Assembly (NCBI RefSeq): GCF_001425305.1
Contig: NZ_LMEE01000005.1
Coordinates: 62,001 to 126,000, forward strand
From: Phenylobacterium sp. Root1290
Lineage (GTDB): Bacteria; Pseudomonadota; Alphaproteobacteria; Caulobacterales; Caulobacteraceae
Direction of reading: 5' to 3'
DNA length: 64,000 nucleotides
The position numbers and the translations under genes were made by a program. Positions within the stretch are counted from its first letter, which is position 1. Each line of letters begins with the position of its first letter. Below the pieces are notes generated by a model that saw only the letters and a program-made list of their open reading frames with translations, made no database searches and had not been told where the DNA came from. Below, piece by piece: positions 54,205 to 63,862 of the stretch.

Positions 54205-54720
54205 TGTCGCGTCTCCCTCAGGACTAACCCAGGGAAACGTCGCAGTAAGGTCGCCCGCGCGGTAGCAGGGTAAACCCGAAGATGCGGTGGAATTTGTTGC
54301 TAGGCGCGCGACCCTCTCCCCCGCGCCTCCACGGCCGGCGGGTCATCTACATTGGACGCCGCCCCGCACGTGCGCGACTGCTCCCACGGAACAGCGCAAC
54401 TTGGTTGCGGGAGTGTCGGAAGCAGCCCAGGGACGTTTGAGCTCATGTAGTCGCCGCGCGGGCGCCGATTCGCAGACCTTGCGACCTTCGCCTTAGGGCC
54501 GCTGCCGGACAGGAGACGCTCTCAAGGTCTCAAACGAGCCCTCAGCGGCCTGGTTCACTTGCGCCCTCGCGACTCACGCGCGGCGCGCGCCTGGCCCCGC
54601 TTCGTCCCGCCCCAGGCCCATTTCGTCGCTCCGTCGATCCAGCCCGGCCTCCGTCGACGCGGCCGCGCCGCCGACGGCCGCGTGGGGCAGTCTCTGGTGG
54701 AGCAATCCAGGGAGGCCTTT
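54205..54720. other. 516-nt region without a supported gene
   Basis: Contains promoter space for the DUF4142 lipoprotein on one side and for the secreted protein at 54721 on the other. I found no hairpin with a T-run, no tRNA and no credible ORF with a start signal. Confidence 0.4.
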
Positions 54721-55206
54721 GTGAAGCATCATATTTTGGCGACCGCCGTCGTCCTTGCCGTCGCGTCGGCGGCGCAGGCCGCGAGCGGGCCGCAGCCGAT
54801 CAATCTGGGCGATCCGAAGGTTCGGCGGCCCGGGCAGTTGAAGTTCGATGCGGCGCTGGAGGCCCAGAAGAGCGCCTTCAAGGCGTTCGGCGAGGTGTCG
54901 TGCGACGACTGCGAGGGCGGGGTGAGCTTCGACACCGCGGCCAACAAGTTCCTGGGTCTGCGGGACATGTGGGCCTTTGACAGCGCCCTGGGGGCGCTGG
55001 AGGTCGGGCAGTCGCTGAACTGGCGGGGGCGCGCCTCGGTCGGGAAGATCACCGCGGTCAGCGCCGAGGCGGTGGGGCCGTTCGCCTGCAAGCAGCTGCG
55101 TTGGGAGCTGACGCGCGGCAAGGAGACCAGGGCGCGGGATGGCCTGGTCTGCCTGGGCAAGTCCAATCCCGACGCCGACAACGACCGCTGGCTGGAGGTG
55201 TTCTAA
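54721..55206 (+). CDS. Secreted hypothetical protein with a cysteine pair
   Basis: A 161-aa exported protein starting with GTG at 54721, preceded by AGGGAGG. The signal VKHHILATAVVLAVASAAQA is followed by a soluble domain with SCDDCEGG (CxxC near residue 62), FACKQLRWELTRGK and LVCLGKSNPDADNDRW, so four cysteines that could form two disulfides. I do not recognise the family. The alpha/beta hydrolase follows after 77 nt. Confidence 0.65.
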   Translation: MKHHILATAVVLAVASAAQAASGPQPINLGDPKVRRPGQLKFDAALEAQKSAFKAFGEVSCDDCEGGVSFDTAANKFLGLRDMWAFDSALGALEVGQSLNWRGRASVGKITAVSAEAVGPFACKQLRWELTRGKETRARDGLVCLGKSNPDADNDRWLEVF

Positions 55207-55283
55207 GGCCGCCTGGAGATTTCCAGTGGTGGAGCTGGCCGGGGCGCCGGTGCTAAGCGTCGGCCGCCACCGCGGAGACTCCC

Positions 55284-56153
55284 ATGCAAGGCCCGACGTC
55301 CCACTTCTATTTTTCCCAGCGCCTGCGCCTGCACTATGTGGACTGGGGCAACGAGAGCGCGCCGCCGCTGCTGCTGGTGCATGGCGGGCGTGATCATTGC
55401 CGCAACTGGGACTGGGTCGCCGAGCGGCTGCGCGACCGCTATCACGTGATTGCGCCCGACCTGCGCGGCCATGGCGACAGCGCCTGGGCCATCGGCGGCG
55501 GCTATGACATGAGCGCCTATCTCTATGATATCGCCCAGATCGTGCATCAGAAGGGCCTGGCCCCGGTGACGATCATCTCCCACTCGATGGGGGCGGGGAT
55601 CTGCCTGAACTACAGCGGGGCGTTCCCCGAGCAGGTGAAGAAGATCGTCGCCATCGAGGGCCTGGGCCCGTCGCCGAAGGTGATGGCGCAGCAGGCCAAG
55701 AAGTCGGTGGACGAGCGGCTGCGCAGCTGGATCTCCGACCGCCGCGAGAACTCGGGCCGCGCGCCGCGCCGCTATGCGAGCATCGAGGAGGCCGTCACCC
55801 GCATGGCCGAGGAGAACCCGCACCTGTCGGCCGAGCAGGCCCGGCACCTGACCGTCTATGGCGCGCACCAGAACGAGGACGGCACCTTCTCCTGGAAATT
55901 CGACAACCATGCGCGGTGGGGCGGGGTCGGCGGCCTGTCGCATGACGACCAGCACCAGCTGTGGCGCAACATCACCGCGCCGGTGCTGCTGATGCGCGGC
56001 GAGGAATCCTGGGCGTCGGACCCGGTCAAGGACGGTCGGATCAAGAACTTCCGCGATGCGCGGCTGGTGAACTTCGAGGGCGCCGGCCACTGGGTGCACC
56101 ACGACAAGCTCGATCAGTTCATGGCCGAGACCGAGGCGTTCCTGGCGAGCTAG
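55284..56153 (+). CDS. Alpha/beta hydrolase
   Basis: A 289-aa hydrolase with the complete fold: LLLVHGGRDHCRNWDW (oxyanion hole), PDLRGHGDSAW, the nucleophile S101 in ISHSMGAGICLNY and the histidine H269 in GAGHWVHHDKLDQF. The acid residue is likely in the MRGEESWASDP loop. No signal peptide. Relatives hydrolyse esters, lactones or epoxides; the substrate is unknown. Its stop codon overlaps the stop of the convergent oxidoreductase gene. Confidence 0.9.
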   Translation: MQGPTSHFYFSQRLRLHYVDWGNESAPPLLLVHGGRDHCRNWDWVAERLRDRYHVIAPDLRGHGDSAWAIGGGYDMSAYLYDIAQIVHQKGLAPVTIISHSMGAGICLNYSGAFPEQVKKIVAIEGLGPSPKVMAQQAKKSVDERLRSWISDRRENSGRAPRRYASIEEAVTRMAEENPHLSAEQARHLTVYGAHQNEDGTFSWKFDNHARWGGVGGLSHDDQHQLWRNITAPVLLMRGEESWASDPVKDGRIKNFRDARLVNFEGAGHWVHHDKLDQFMAETEAFLAS

Positions 56154-57373
56154 GCCTCGAACCGGTAGGGCGAGAAGTCGGCGTCGTCGGCCTGCGGCTC
56201 GCCCGCGAGCTGGCCGGCGAGCAGTTCGGCGCCCAGGCGGGCGAAGCTGACGCCGTTGCCGCCGAAGCCGCTGGCGAGCCAGACGTGGCGCTGGCCGCGG
56301 ACCGGGCCGACGGCCGGAAGGCCGTCGGGGGAGGTCCCGAAGGTCGCGCCCCAGGCGCAGTCGACGGGCAGGGGCGCGTCGCCGATCAAGGCGCCGCCGC
56401 GCCGGGCCAGGACCTGCGCCTTCTCGGGGATCAGGCGGTCGCGGCGCCCGGCGTCGGCGAAGTCCTCGTCCTCGCCGCCGACGATTACCCGGCCGTCGCG
56501 GGTGGCGCGGGCGTAGAGGTAGGACTCCGAGGCTTCCCAGATCAGGGCGTTGTCGCGCCAGCGCGGCGCGACGCCTGGGGGCGTGGCGATGGCGAAGCTG
56601 GAAATCAGGCCGAAGCTGGCGGGCAGGGCGGGGCGCGCGGCCTCGTAGCCGGTGGCGAGCACGACCTGGGCGGCGCTCACGACCCGCCCGTCGGCGAGGT
56701 GCAGGCGCACGCCCTCGACGCCGCTTTCCAGGCTGACCACGTCGGCGGGGTAGACGCAGGCCGCGCCGCGCGCCTGGGCCGCGGCGAGCAGGCCGAGCGT
56801 CAGGGCGACGGGATCGACCTCGAACGCGCCGTCCGACAGCAGGGCCGGGCGGCCGGGTATGCCGAAGCGCTGTTCGACCTCGGCGGCGGAGAGAAAGGTC
56901 GAGGGCAGGCCCGCGCGGCGGCGGGCGTCGGCCTCGGCCTGCAGGCCTTGGGCGTCCAGCAGGTCGCCGTCGAGATAGAGCTCGGGCCGTGCGGTCCAGG
57001 CGCAGTCGAGGTCAAGGCTGCGGATGTCGGCGTCCAGCGCCTGGACGGCGGCATGGACGCGGCGCCAGCGGCGGGCGGCCTGCTCCCAGCCGACATCCTC
57101 GGCCAGGTGGGTCAGGGGGGTGTCGGCGGCCCACATGACCAGGGCGGTCGAGGCCGAGGTGGCGCCGGTGCTGGGCGTGCGGCGGTCGAGGACCAGGACG
57201 CTGGCGCCCTGGCGGGTCAGCCGCTCGGCCAGCATCGCGCCCATCACCCCGGCGCCGACGATGGCGACGTCGACGTCGCGGTCTGGCTGAGCCGAGGAGG
57301 GCGCGGCGTCGGGGGCGTCGGCCTGCCAGCACGGCCGGCCGCCGCGAAGGTCCAGGTGTTCGGTAAGCGCCAA
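56150..57373 (-). CDS. FAD-dependent amine/amino-acid oxidoreductase (DAO family)
   Basis: A 407-aa protein with a dinucleotide-binding motif VAIVGAGVMGAMLAERL and the DAO-type features LATGYEAARPALPAS, the middle SESYLYARATRDGRVIVGGE and the end GLPAVGPVRGQRHVWLASGF. The N-terminal HLDLRGGRPCW is shared with gamma-glutamylputrescine or glycine-type oxidases. A TTG at 57373 with GGAG upstream is chosen; 57463 would add 30 low-quality residues. Substrate unknown, probably a secondary amine or amino acid. Confidence 0.85.
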   Translation of the reverse strand: MALTEHLDLRGGRPCWQADAPDAAPSSAQPDRDVDVAIVGAGVMGAMLAERLTRQGASVLVLDRRTPSTGATSASTALVMWAADTPLTHLAEDVGWEQAARRWRRVHAAVQALDADIRSLDLDCAWTARPELYLDGDLLDAQGLQAEADARRRAGLPSTFLSAAEVEQRFGIPGRPALLSDGAFEVDPVALTLGLLAAAQARGAACVYPADVVSLESGVEGVRLHLADGRVVSAAQVVLATGYEAARPALPASFGLISSFAIATPPGVAPRWRDNALIWEASESYLYARATRDGRVIVGGEDEDFADAGRRDRLIPEKAQVLARRGGALIGDAPLPVDCAWGATFGTSPDGLPAVGPVRGQRHVWLASGFGGNGVSFARLGAELLAGQLAGEPQADDADFSPYRFEA

Positions 57374-57550
57374 TGTCGATCTCCGCCGCTGGCGACCCGC
57401 CGGGCGCGGGCCGTGAGCTCCAACGCCCGACAGCGGGGAAGGCGCCGGACGCCCTTGGCTCACCTTTTGGTTGCGCGCGCGCCTCTGGCGGGAACCAAGG
57501 TGAAGTATCGCCGTTCCGCGAATGAGGGGGACTGTTCAGCGAGGGCCATC

Positions 57551-57757
57551 ATGGCTGCTGCACCCCCAGGCGCCGGCGCGCTGCTGGCGAAGTATCTCAT
57601 CGGTCTTTTGCTGATTGTGGTCGGTCTGGCCCTGGTCCTGTTCGGCGTGTTCGACGCCGGGCCGTTCGCGACGCTGGTCGGGCTGGCCCTGGCGGCGCTG
57701 GGCGTGGTGCTGGTGGTGCTGAAGGTCATCGCCCGCAACAAGGCGCCGCCGCGCTGA
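57551..57757 (+). CDS. Small two-helix membrane protein
   Basis: A 68-aa protein with two hydrophobic helices, YLIGLLLIVVGLALVLFGVF and FATLVGLALAALGVVLVVLK, and a basic C-terminus. GAGGGCC upstream of the ATG at 57551 is a plausible ribosome-binding site. It is monocistronic between convergent and tandem genes. Function unknown; inner-membrane location is inferred from hydrophobicity. Confidence 0.65.
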   Translation: MAAAPPGAGALLAKYLIGLLLIVVGLALVLFGVFDAGPFATLVGLALAALGVVLVVLKVIARNKAPPR

Positions 57758-57837
57758 ACTGAGCTGAGCGCGCGATGGGGCGCGGGTGATTGGGGCTGGG
57801 CGGTCGGCGCCCTGCGCGGAACGAAGGGACGTCGAGC

Positions 57838-59217
57838 ATGATCCTTGCCGGTCGGTCTTCTGTCTTGGCGGGCGCGCTTGCGGCGCTGGCCATGGTCCTG
57901 GGCGCCGGGCCGGCCGCCCGCGCCGACCAGGCGCCGCCGGCCGCGGCCGCCGATAACGCGGCGACGCTGTTCCAGAACGTACGCATCTTCAACGGCAAGA
58001 GCGGGGTGCTGTTGGGTCCCTCGAACGTGCTGGTCTCGGGCAAGGTGATCCAGAAGATCTCCAGCAGTCCGATCGACGCCGGCCCCGGCGCGCGGGTCAT
58101 CGACGGCGGCGGGCGGGTGCTGATGCCGGGCCTGACCGACCTGCACTGGCACACGATGCTGATCCGGGCGACGCCGCAGGTGATGCTGGTCAGCGACGTC
58201 GGCTACACCACCCTGCTGGCGGGCGCCGAGGCCGAGGCGACGCTGATGCGCGGCTTCACGACGGTCCGCGACATGGGCGGGCCGAGCTTTTCCCTGAAGC
58301 GGGCGATCGACGAGGGCGTGCTGGTCGGGCCGCGGATCTATCCGTCGGGAGCGATGATCTCGGTCACCAGCGGACATGGCGACTTTCGGACCTTGCCGGA
58401 ACTGCCGCGGGCGATGGGCGAGCACAGCCGTATCGAGGTGCTAGGCGGGGCGATGATCGCCGACAGCCCGGACGAGGTGCGCCTGCGCGCCCGCGAGCAG
58501 CTGATGCAGGGCGCCTCGCAAGTCAAGCTGACCGCCGGGGGCGGCGTGGCCTCGCCGTTCAGCCCGCTGGACGTGTCGACCTTCACCGAGGCCGAGCTGC
58601 GGGCCGCCGTCGAGGCGGCGGAGAACTGGGGGACGGTGGTCTGCACCCACACCTATACGTCCGCCTCGATGCAGCGGGCGATCGCCGCGGGGGTGCGCTG
58701 CATCGAGCATGGCCACCTGATGGACGAGCCGACCGCCCGGCTGATCGCCGAGAAGGGCGTCTGGCTGAGCACGCAGCCGTTCGTGGACCTGTCGATGGCG
58801 GCCGGCATGGGGCCAAGCGAGCAGGCGAAGCTGGCCCAGGTCGTGTCAGGAACCGACAACGTCTACAAGCTGGTCCGCAAGTACAAGATCAAGACCGCGT
58901 TCGGCACCGACATCCTGTTCTCACCGGCCCTGGCCGCGCGGCAGGCGCAGGGTCTGGTGGACCTGACGCGCTGGTACACGCCCGCCGAGGCGCTGATCAT
59001 GGCGACCTCGACCAACGGCCAGATGCTGCGCGAGACCACCGGGCTGCGGAATCCCTATCCGGGCGCCATCGGCGTGGTGGAGGAGGGGGCGTTCGCCGAC
59101 CTGCTGCTGGTGAACGGCGACCCGCTGCAGGACATCAAGCTGGTCACCGACCCGGAGCGGAATTTCCTGGTGATCATGAAGGACGGCAAGATCTACAAGG
59201 ACCTGGTCTCCAACTGA
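57838..59217 (+). CDS. Secreted amidohydrolase (Xaa-Pro/imidazolonepropionase-like)
   Basis: A 459-aa exported metal-dependent amidohydrolase. A signal peptide ends around AARADQ; PGLTDLHWHTM gives the HxH metal site, QVKLTAGGG the bridging lysine, CTHTYT and EHGHLMDE the further histidines, and FGTDILFSP the catalytic aspartate. The GVVEEGAFADLLLVNGDPL tail closes the beta-sandwich. Relatives hydrolyse dipeptides such as Xaa-Pro or N-acyl compounds; no substrate is certain. It precedes the peroxiredoxin gene by 69 nt. Confidence 0.9.
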   Translation: MILAGRSSVLAGALAALAMVLGAGPAARADQAPPAAAADNAATLFQNVRIFNGKSGVLLGPSNVLVSGKVIQKISSSPIDAGPGARVIDGGGRVLMPGLTDLHWHTMLIRATPQVMLVSDVGYTTLLAGAEAEATLMRGFTTVRDMGGPSFSLKRAIDEGVLVGPRIYPSGAMISVTSGHGDFRTLPELPRAMGEHSRIEVLGGAMIADSPDEVRLRAREQLMQGASQVKLTAGGGVASPFSPLDVSTFTEAELRAAVEAAENWGTVVCTHTYTSASMQRAIAAGVRCIEHGHLMDEPTARLIAEKGVWLSTQPFVDLSMAAGMGPSEQAKLAQVVSGTDNVYKLVRKYKIKTAFGTDILFSPALAARQAQGLVDLTRWYTPAEALIMATSTNGQMLRETTGLRNPYPGAIGVVEEGAFADLLLVNGDPLQDIKLVTDPERNFLVIMKDGKIYKDLVSN

Positions 59218-59286
59218 TCCTGCGCCGAATTGGCATGGTCGGTGGTCGGCGCCTCGTGTGCGCGCCGGAAAAAGAAGGGAATAGCG

Positions 59287-59946
59287 ATGTCACTCCGTAT
59301 CAATGGCGAGGCGCCGAACTTCACGGCCGAGACCACTGAGGGGAAGATCAACTTCCACGACTGGATCGGCGACAGCTGGGCGATCCTGTTCTCCCACCCC
59401 AAGGACTTCACGCCGGTCTGCACGACCGAGCTGGGCTACATGGCCAAGCTGAAGCCCGAGTTCGACAAGCGGAACACCAAGATCATCGGCCTGTCGGTCG
59501 ATCCGGTCGACAACCACGCCCGCTGGGCGCAGGACATCGCCGAGACGCAAGGAACCGCCCCGAACTTTCCGATGATCGGCGACACCGATCTGGCGGTCTC
59601 CAAGCTCTACAACATGCTGCCCGAGGAGATCGAAGGCGGTTCGGACGGCCGCACCGCCGCCGACAACGCCACCGTGCGCACGGTGTTCATCATCGGCCCC
59701 GACAAGCGCATCAAGCTGATGCTGGCCTATCCGATGACCACGGGCCGCAACTTCGACGAGATCCTGCGGGTGCTGGACTCGATGCAGCTGACCGCCAAGC
59801 ACCGTGTGGCGACGCCGGTGAACTGGAAGCACGGCGACAAGGTGATCATCGCCGGCTCGGTGTCCGACGACGAAGCCAAGACGATCTATCCGGGCGGCTG
59901 GGATGCGCCGCGCCCCTACCTCCGCCTGGTGCCGCAGCCGAAGTAG
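59287..59946 (+). CDS. 1-Cys peroxiredoxin (Prx6 type)
   Basis: A 219-aa peroxiredoxin reducing hydrogen peroxide and alkyl or lipid hydroperoxides. The peroxidatic cysteine C45 lies in HPKDFTPVCTTELG; no second conserved cysteine is placed as in 2-Cys enzymes, and the long C-terminal extension (LRLVPQPK end, GGWDAPRPYLRL) is typical of Prx6. GAAGGGAATAGCG precedes the ATG. The reductant is not identifiable here. Confidence 0.95.
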   Translation: MSLRINGEAPNFTAETTEGKINFHDWIGDSWAILFSHPKDFTPVCTTELGYMAKLKPEFDKRNTKIIGLSVDPVDNHARWAQDIAETQGTAPNFPMIGDTDLAVSKLYNMLPEEIEGGSDGRTAADNATVRTVFIIGPDKRIKLMLAYPMTTGRNFDEILRVLDSMQLTAKHRVATPVNWKHGDKVIIAGSVSDDEAKTIYPGGWDAPRPYLRLVPQPK

Positions 59947-60036
59947 CCGCGACCCGTTCGAGACCCTTCCAACGGCTCGACCCGTGGTGGTAGCGTCGGC
60001 CGCCGGCAGCAAGCCGGGACAAGAAGGGGAAGCGCC

Positions 60037-60411
60037 ATGTTCTCGCACGTGATGGTCGGCACCAATGACCTCGACCGCGCCAAGGGATTCTACGACTCGT
60101 TGCTGGGCTCGCTGGGCGTGTCGCCGGGGTTCGTCGACGGCCATCGGGTGTTCTACATGACGCCGACCGGGGTGTTTGCGGTGTCGCTGCCGATCGACGG
60201 CGAGGCGGCGACGATCGGTAACGGGAGCACTGTCGGCTTCAACTGCGCCAGTTCCGAGCAGGCCGACGCCTGGCACGCCGCAGGCGTGGCCGCCGGCGGC
60301 GTCAGCATTGAGGAGCCGCCGGGCGTGCGCGCCGGCACGACGGGCAAGCTGTACCTGGCCTATCTGCGCGATCCGGACGGCAACAAGCTCTGCGCCCTGC
60401 ACCGGATGTAG
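60037..60411 (+). CDS. VOC-family (glyoxalase-like) protein
   Basis: A 124-aa single vicinal-oxygen-chelate unit: FSHVMVGTNDLDRAKGFYDS at the N-terminus, GSTVGFNCASSEQADAW in the middle and YLRDPDGNKLCAL at the end. Two such units per dimer would bind one metal. No specific substrate can be named; a detoxification enzyme near the peroxiredoxin is a guess. AGGGGAAGCGCC upstream supports the ATG at 60037. Confidence 0.88.
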   Translation: MFSHVMVGTNDLDRAKGFYDSLLGSLGVSPGFVDGHRVFYMTPTGVFAVSLPIDGEAATIGNGSTVGFNCASSEQADAWHAAGVAAGGVSIEEPPGVRAGTTGKLYLAYLRDPDGNKLCALHRM

Positions 60412-60420
60412 CTCTCTACG

Positions 60421-60463
60421 GGTGTCATCCCGGTTTCGGCGCAGCCGAGGGCCGGGATGGACA
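60421..60463. repeat. Palindromic intergenic repeat, copy 4 (single unit)
   Basis: GGTGTCATCCCGGT begins the unit and GGCCGGGATGGACA ends it, with one extra base in the right arm against copy 1. The loop contains TTCGGCGCAGCCGAG. It begins 9 nt after the VOC gene stop. Confidence 0.85.
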
Positions 60464-60529
60464 GCTCGAGCTGCAACTTGAGGCCCTGCCGCGGCGGGCC
60501 TATAGCAACGGCCTTCTGGAGGGGCCGTT

Positions 60530-61324
60530 TTGTTCGCTGAGTTGGGGCCGGAGGTCGTGGCGCTATTGTGCGTCGCGGCGCTGGCGGCGGGGTTTGTCGA
60601 TGCGATCGCAGGCGGTGGCGGACTGATCACCGTGCCGGCGTTGCTGGCGGCGGGGATCGATCCCGTCTCGGCCATCGCCACCAACAAGGTCCAGGGCAGC
60701 ATCGGCACCGCCTCGGCGACCTGGACCTTCTGGCGCGCGGGGCGGATCGACCTGGAGGTCATCAAGGTCCCGCTGGTCATGGCCCTGGTCGGGGCTGTGG
60801 CCGGCGCGCTGGCGGTGATGGTGGTCGACACCCGCTGGCTGATGCTGCTGCTGCCGGTGATGCTGGTGGCGATCGCGCTCTACTTCCTGCTGGGGCCCAA
60901 GGTCGGCGAGCAGGAGCGGCATGCGCGGCTGGGGAGCGTCGGCTATGGCCTGGTCGCCGGCGGAATCGGCTTCTACGACGGCTTCTTCGGGCCGGGCGCC
61001 GGGTCGTTCTACACCCTGAGCCTTGTGACCCTGCTGGGCATGGGGCTGGTGCGGGCGACGGCGCACACCAAGGTGCTGAACCTGACCAGCAACGTCGTCT
61101 CGGTGGTGGTGCTGGGGATGGGCGGCCATGTGCTGTGGGCGCTGGGGGCGGCGATGGCCGTGGGCCAGTTCATCGGCGGGCGGCTGGGCTCTCGCGCGGC
61201 GATGCGCTGGGGGCCAAGGCTGATCCGGCCGCTGCTGGTGGTGATCTCGCTGGCCATGACGGTCAAGCTGCTGGCCGACCCGGCCAATCCGCTGCGGATG
61301 ATGATCGCCGGACTGCTGGCCTAG
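60530..61324 (+). CDS. TSUP-family (TauE/SafE, YfcA-like) membrane transporter
   Basis: A 264-aa permease with about eight helices. FVDAIAGGGGLITVPALLAA near the N-terminus and FYDGFFGPGAGSFYTLSLVT in the middle are the duplicated TSUP signatures. The TTG start at 60530 follows GGAGGGGCCG. Family members export sulfite, sulfoacetate or other organosulfur anions; the substrate is unknown. Its stop overlaps that of the convergent EamA gene (CTAG). Confidence 0.9.
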   Translation: MFAELGPEVVALLCVAALAAGFVDAIAGGGGLITVPALLAAGIDPVSAIATNKVQGSIGTASATWTFWRAGRIDLEVIKVPLVMALVGAVAGALAVMVVDTRWLMLLLPVMLVAIALYFLLGPKVGEQERHARLGSVGYGLVAGGIGFYDGFFGPGAGSFYTLSLVTLLGMGLVRATAHTKVLNLTSNVVSVVVLGMGGHVLWALGAAMAVGQFIGGRLGSRAAMRWGPRLIRPLLVVISLAMTVKLLADPANPLRMMIAGLLA

Positions 61325-62208
61325 GCGGGCGTCGGGGCGGGGGTGTCGATGGCCGGAGTCGAGCGTTCGCCCAACACCACGGCCAGGCTTCCGGCGATGA
61401 TCAGCAGGCCGCCGCCCGCCAGGGCCAGCGTCAGCTGATCGCCGAACAGGGCGACGCCGATCCCCGCGCCCATCAGCGGTTCGATGTTGATGAACACCCC
61501 GGCGCTGGCGGCGCCGACCCTGGCCGAGCCGAACTGCCAGGCGGCGGTGGCGATCAGGGTCGAGAGCACGCCCTGGCCGACGATGCCGGCCCAGGCCGCC
61601 GTACTGAGGTCAAGCTTCGGCGGGCCGTGCATGATCAGCGCGATGGGCAGGATGGTCAGGGCGGCGACCACGACCGTGACGGCCGGGATCGCCATCGGGC
61701 TGGCCGCCTGAGGCGCGCGACGCAGGACCAGCAGCCAGGCCAGGAAGATCAGCAGGGCGATCAGCGACAGGGCGACGCCGAAAGGCGAGGAGCCGGCGTC
61801 CGGCCTGCCGGCGATCAGCGCCGCCCCGAGCGTGGCGGCGGCGACGCCGGCCCAGGAGGCGCGGCTGACCTTTTCGCCGAGGAGGCGGGCGGAGACGGCG
61901 ATCAGGGCCGGCATGGCGCCGACCAGCAGCGCGGCCAGGGTGACGCTGACATGGGCCAGGCCCTCGAACTGGACCATGAAGGCCACGCCGTAGAGCGCGC
62001 CGGCCAGCAGCACCGGCGGCGAGCGGAACAGCGCCCGGGTCTGGGTGTCGCGGAAGGCGAAGGGCGCGGCGGCGAGGGCGGCGACCGCGAAGCGAAGCAG
62101 CACCATGTGCGCGGCGTCGGTCTCGCGCAGGGCGAGCTTGCCCAGGGGAAAGCCCAGCCCCCAGAAGGCGCCCGCGGCGAACAGAGCAAGAAAGGCGAGG
62201 CGCTTCAT
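61321..62208 (-). CDS. EamA-family (DMT) transporter
   Basis: A 295-aa inner-membrane protein with ten helices in two repeated EamA halves. [17 protein letters not shown] and [19 protein letters not shown] in the first half and [20 protein letters not shown] in the second are typical. Such proteins export amino acids or metabolites. It converges on the TSUP gene with overlapping stop codons. Substrate cannot be assigned. Confidence 0.92.
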   Translation of the reverse strand: MKRLAFLALFAAGAFWGLGFPLGKLALRETDAAHMVLLRFAVAALAAAPFAFRDTQTRALFRSPPVLLAGALYGVAFMVQFEGLAHVSVTLAALLVGAMPALIAVSARLLGEKVSRASWAGVAAATLGAALIAGRPDAGSSPFGVALSLIALLIFLAWLLVLRRAPQAASPMAIPAVTVVVAALTILPIALIMHGPPKLDLSTAAWAGIVGQGVLSTLIATAAWQFGSARVGAASAGVFINIEPLMGAGIGVALFGDQLTLALAGGGLLIIAGSLAVVLGERSTPAIDTPAPTPA

Positions 62209-62314
62209 GGGGCGCTTCGTGCCCTATTCGCCGGGAGATGGCGAGAGGTCTTGCCCGGGGCGCGACAACCGCGTCCGGGACCCGCTAGGCTGGCCGCTCG
62301 CCCGAGGAGCGCGC

Positions 62315-62659
62315 ATGACCAAGCACAAGATCTACGCCATGAGCGTCGCGAAGGTCTATCCGGCCTACATCGCCAAGGCCGAGCGGAAGGGGCGCACCAA
62401 GGCGGAAGTCGACGAGATAATCTGCTGGCTGACCGGATACGGCGCCGGGGAGCTCGACGCGCGGATGGACGCCAGTTTCGAGGACTTCTTCGCCCAGGCG
62501 CCGGCGATGAACCCGGCGCGCTCGCTGATCACGGGCGTGGTCTGCGGCGTGCGGGTGGAGAACATCGAGGAGCCGATCATGCGCGAAATCCGCTACCTGG
62601 ATAAGCTGGTCGACGAACTCGCCAAGGGCAAGGCGATGGAGAAGATCCTGCGGAAGTAG
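62315..62659 (+). CDS. DUF2200 family protein
   Basis: A 114-aa cytoplasmic protein with the DUF2200 signature [20 protein letters not shown], followed by [12 protein letters not shown] and a C-terminal [19 protein letters not shown]. The family is broad and unstudied; it is thought to be related to small helical regulators but no activity is known. CGAGGAG precedes the ATG at 62315. Confidence 0.88.
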   Translation: MTKHKIYAMSVAKVYPAYIAKAERKGRTKAEVDEIICWLTGYGAGELDARMDASFEDFFAQAPAMNPARSLITGVVCGVRVENIEEPIMREIRYLDKLVDELAKGKAMEKILRK

Positions 62660-62677
62660 GATCGGGCGGGGGGATCC

Positions 62678-63451
62678 ATGGACGAGACCGAAGAGCTGAT
62701 CCGGCTCTGCGTGCGGGCGCTGGTCGCGCAGATGATCGCGGCGCCTGGGATCGAGCTGCACGTGACGCGCAGCTGCGTCCTGGGCCTGACCGATGAGCCG
62801 CTGGCCGACCACAACAGGCTGATCCTGGGGGCCGACCCCGATGTCGAAGGCTTCCTTGTTCGATCGGTGGCCCGGGCGAAGGAGCGGAACAGGCCGCTCA
62901 CGGCCATCATGAGCCCGCATGTGGCGCAGAGCCTTGCGCCGGTGGCGACGGGGCTGGGACTGGCCGCTGTCGGCACTGCGCCGCTGATGGTGCTTCGTCC
63001 AGATGTCGCCGTTCAGCCCGGCCGCCCTACGAAGATCGTCCGTGCGCTGGGGCCGGAGTTGGTCGGCATCGCAGGGGATCTGATCGCCGCCGCCTTCGAC
63101 GAGCCACGCGATGTCGTCGCCAGGTGTCTCGAAGTGAGCATCACCGAGACCTCGGGCGTGGCGACCTACATCGCCTGGGGCGACGAAGGACCCATGTGCA
63201 CCGTCTCGGTGACCCCGACGGGCGACACCGCGGGGATCACGCTGATGGCCACGCCGCCTGAGCACCAGCGCAAAGGCATGGGGCGCGCCCTGCTGAGTCA
63301 GATCATTGACGACTATCGGCGGCGCGGCGTGGTGCGCTTTCACCTGGGCGCCACCGAGGCGGGCCGGCCGCTCTATGCGAGTCTCGGCTTCGAGCAGATC
63401 GCCGAGCTTTCGGCGTGGGTGCTGCCGGCGTCGAGCGTCGAGCGCGGTTAG
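62678..63451 (+). CDS. GNAT-family N-acetyltransferase
   Basis: A 257-aa protein with a C-terminal GNAT domain (about 130-250). The acetyl-CoA loop HQRKGMGRALLSQIIDD fits the Q/RxxGxG/A pattern and GATEAGRPLYASLGFEQI the final motif B. The N-terminal half has a related but degenerate fold, as in tandem GNAT proteins. The acetylated substrate is unknown. It is preceded by DUF2200 on the same strand. Confidence 0.88.
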   Translation: MDETEELIRLCVRALVAQMIAAPGIELHVTRSCVLGLTDEPLADHNRLILGADPDVEGFLVRSVARAKERNRPLTAIMSPHVAQSLAPVATGLGLAAVGTAPLMVLRPDVAVQPGRPTKIVRALGPELVGIAGDLIAAAFDEPRDVVARCLEVSITETSGVATYIAWGDEGPMCTVSVTPTGDTAGITLMATPPEHQRKGMGRALLSQIIDDYRRRGVVRFHLGATEAGRPLYASLGFEQIAELSAWVLPASSVERG

Positions 63452-63457
63452 CTCGGG

Positions 63458-63862
63458 CTACTTCTGCGGCGGAAAGCCTTCGGGGAGCTCCGGCAGCGCG
63501 ACGCTGGGATCGTACCAACTCGCGCCGTCGGAGCGCCAAATGTGCCACTGGCGCTCGACGTGGATAGGCGTGTCGAGGCCTCCGAGCCGGAGCATGACGG
63601 CCGGGGCGCCGTCCCGCTCGGCTACCAGCTGGGAGCCGCACTCCGAGCAGAAGTGCCGATGCTTGCCGGGCGATGACTCGAACGACTTGCGGACGTCCTC
63701 GCCCCGGATCCATCTGAACCGCTCCCGTGGCGCCGCGGCGAGGCTGGAGAAGGCGGCGCCATGGGCCTTGCGGCAGGTTTCGCAGTGGCAGTGGATGACG
63801 CCATCGATCTCGGCGTCGACCTCGTAGGCCAATCGGCCGCACAGGCAAGATCCAGTCAGCAC
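63458..63862 (-). CDS. GFA family protein, second copy
   Basis: A 134-aa GFA/CENP-V-type zinc protein like the one at 6224. Cysteine motifs are GSCLCGRLAYE, HCHCETCRKAHG and HFCSECGSQLV. GTG at 63862 with GGAGGCGACCT upstream is the likely start; a longer reading to 63985 adds unrelated residues. The last 138 nt of the window hold its upstream region and no further gene that I can support. Confidence 0.85.
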   Translation of the reverse strand: MLTGSCLCGRLAYEVDAEIDGVIHCHCETCRKAHGAAFSSLAAAPRERFRWIRGEDVRKSFESSPGKHRHFCSECGSQLVAERDGAPAVMLRLGGLDTPIHVERQWHIWRSDGASWYDPSVALPELPEGFPPQK